This document shows, one piece after another, positions 13,478 through 13,560 of a stretch of DNA of 13,560 nucleotides; positions within the stretch are counted from its first letter, which is position 1, and every line of letters begins with the position of its first letter. A program made the position numbers and the translations under genes. This DNA comes from JAZGBC01 sp036444495. Lineage in GTDB: Bacteria; Pseudomonadota; Alphaproteobacteria; Kiloniellales; J153. The notes under the pieces are model-generated. The model made no database searches. It saw nothing but the letters and a program-made list of their open reading frames with translations, and had not been told where the DNA came from. The stretch is from contig JAZGBC010000109.1 in NCBI GenBank assembly GCA_036444495.1, positions 1 through 13,560 of the forward strand, in the 5' to 3' direction.

Positions 13478-13507
13478 CCCCCAATCGCTTATCCCCCAGT
13501 CGGTTAT
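13478..13507 (+). repeat. Two tandem 15-bp imperfect repeats downstream of cheR
   Basis: CCCCCAATCGCTTAT (13478-13492) is followed immediately by CCCCCAGTCGGTTAT (13493-13507), identical at 13 of 15 positions. They lie in the 128-bp 3' region between cheR and its terminator. No function can be assigned. Confidence 0.5.
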
Positions 13508-13523
13508 CATTGCCCAGAAACGG

Positions 13524-13560
13524 CCAGCGCGCCCCTCTCGGGACGCGCTGGTGGCTTTTT
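13524..13560 (+). terminator. Rho-independent terminator after the che operon
   Basis: CCAGCGCG (13524-13531) pairs perfectly with CGCGCTGG (13544-13551). Inside, CCC/GGG extend the stem after one mismatch around a TCTC loop. A short TGGC spacer and at least five T bases follow, running into the window end. The T-tract is on the plus strand, so this ends cheR transcription. No A-tract suits the other strand. Confidence 0.85.

Noticed and set aside
1..13560. CRISPR array, tRNA or rRNA genes, insertion sequence with transposase, phage or toxin-antitoxin genes
   Set aside because: No regularly spaced repeats, cloverleaf sequences, transposase motifs or phage-like genes were seen on either strand.

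Overview
The window is GC-rich and densely coded. Its gene content suggests an alphaproteobacterium of the Rhodospirillales/Kiloniellales type. It has a ChpT phosphotransferase and a DUF3553 small protein, both typical of Alphaproteobacteria, a two-subunit NAD-linked formate dehydrogenase of the Methylobacterium Fdh1AB kind, and a chemotaxis operon in the cheA-cheW-cheY-cheB-cheR order that I recall from the Azospirillum/Rhodospirillum Che1 type. The genus cannot be fixed from sequence alone.

Layout. (1) 1-3133, minus strand: a DUF3553 gene (2954-3133), then the NuoE-NuoF-fused formate dehydrogenase beta subunit (1174-2889), then the alpha (Mo/W-bisPGD) subunit, which overlaps beta by 4 bp and runs off the left edge. 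A good sigma70-like promoter lies at 3188-3216. (2) 3432-4073, plus strand: chpT, divergent from the formate dehydrogenase unit. (3) 4074-4580: a gene-free stretch with a roughly 207-bp palindromic element bounded by 10-bp terminal inverted repeats, a separate small hairpin, and a perfect 19-bp Fur-box palindrome. (4) 4581-7333: a ferric-iron ABC transporter split over two strands. The binding protein (plus) and the fused double permease (minus) converge, and their stop codons overlap in a shared CTAG. No ATPase gene is present here. (5) 7334-7726: a gene-free leader. (6) 7727-13395: cheA (hybrid, with C-terminal receiver), cheW, cheY, cheB and cheR on the plus strand, tightly packed with ATGA overlaps at cheA/cheW and cheB/cheR. 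A rho-independent terminator lies at 13524-13560.

How it works together. Fdh1AB-type enzymes oxidise formate to CO2 and pass electrons through Fe-S clusters and FMN to NAD+. ChpT relays phosphate from CckA to CtrA and CpdR in the cell-cycle/motility pathway. The Fe3+ transporter is probably repressed by Fur when iron is plentiful. The che operon is a complete core signalling set (kinase, coupling protein, response regulator, methylesterase, methyltransferase) without its own receptor gene in the window. I see no clearly new system. The points most worth a second look are the domain layout of the hybrid CheA, the tail-to-tail transporter genes sharing CTAG, the MITE-like palindromic element beside the Fur box, and the unannotated-length DUF3553 gene that heads the formate dehydrogenase unit.
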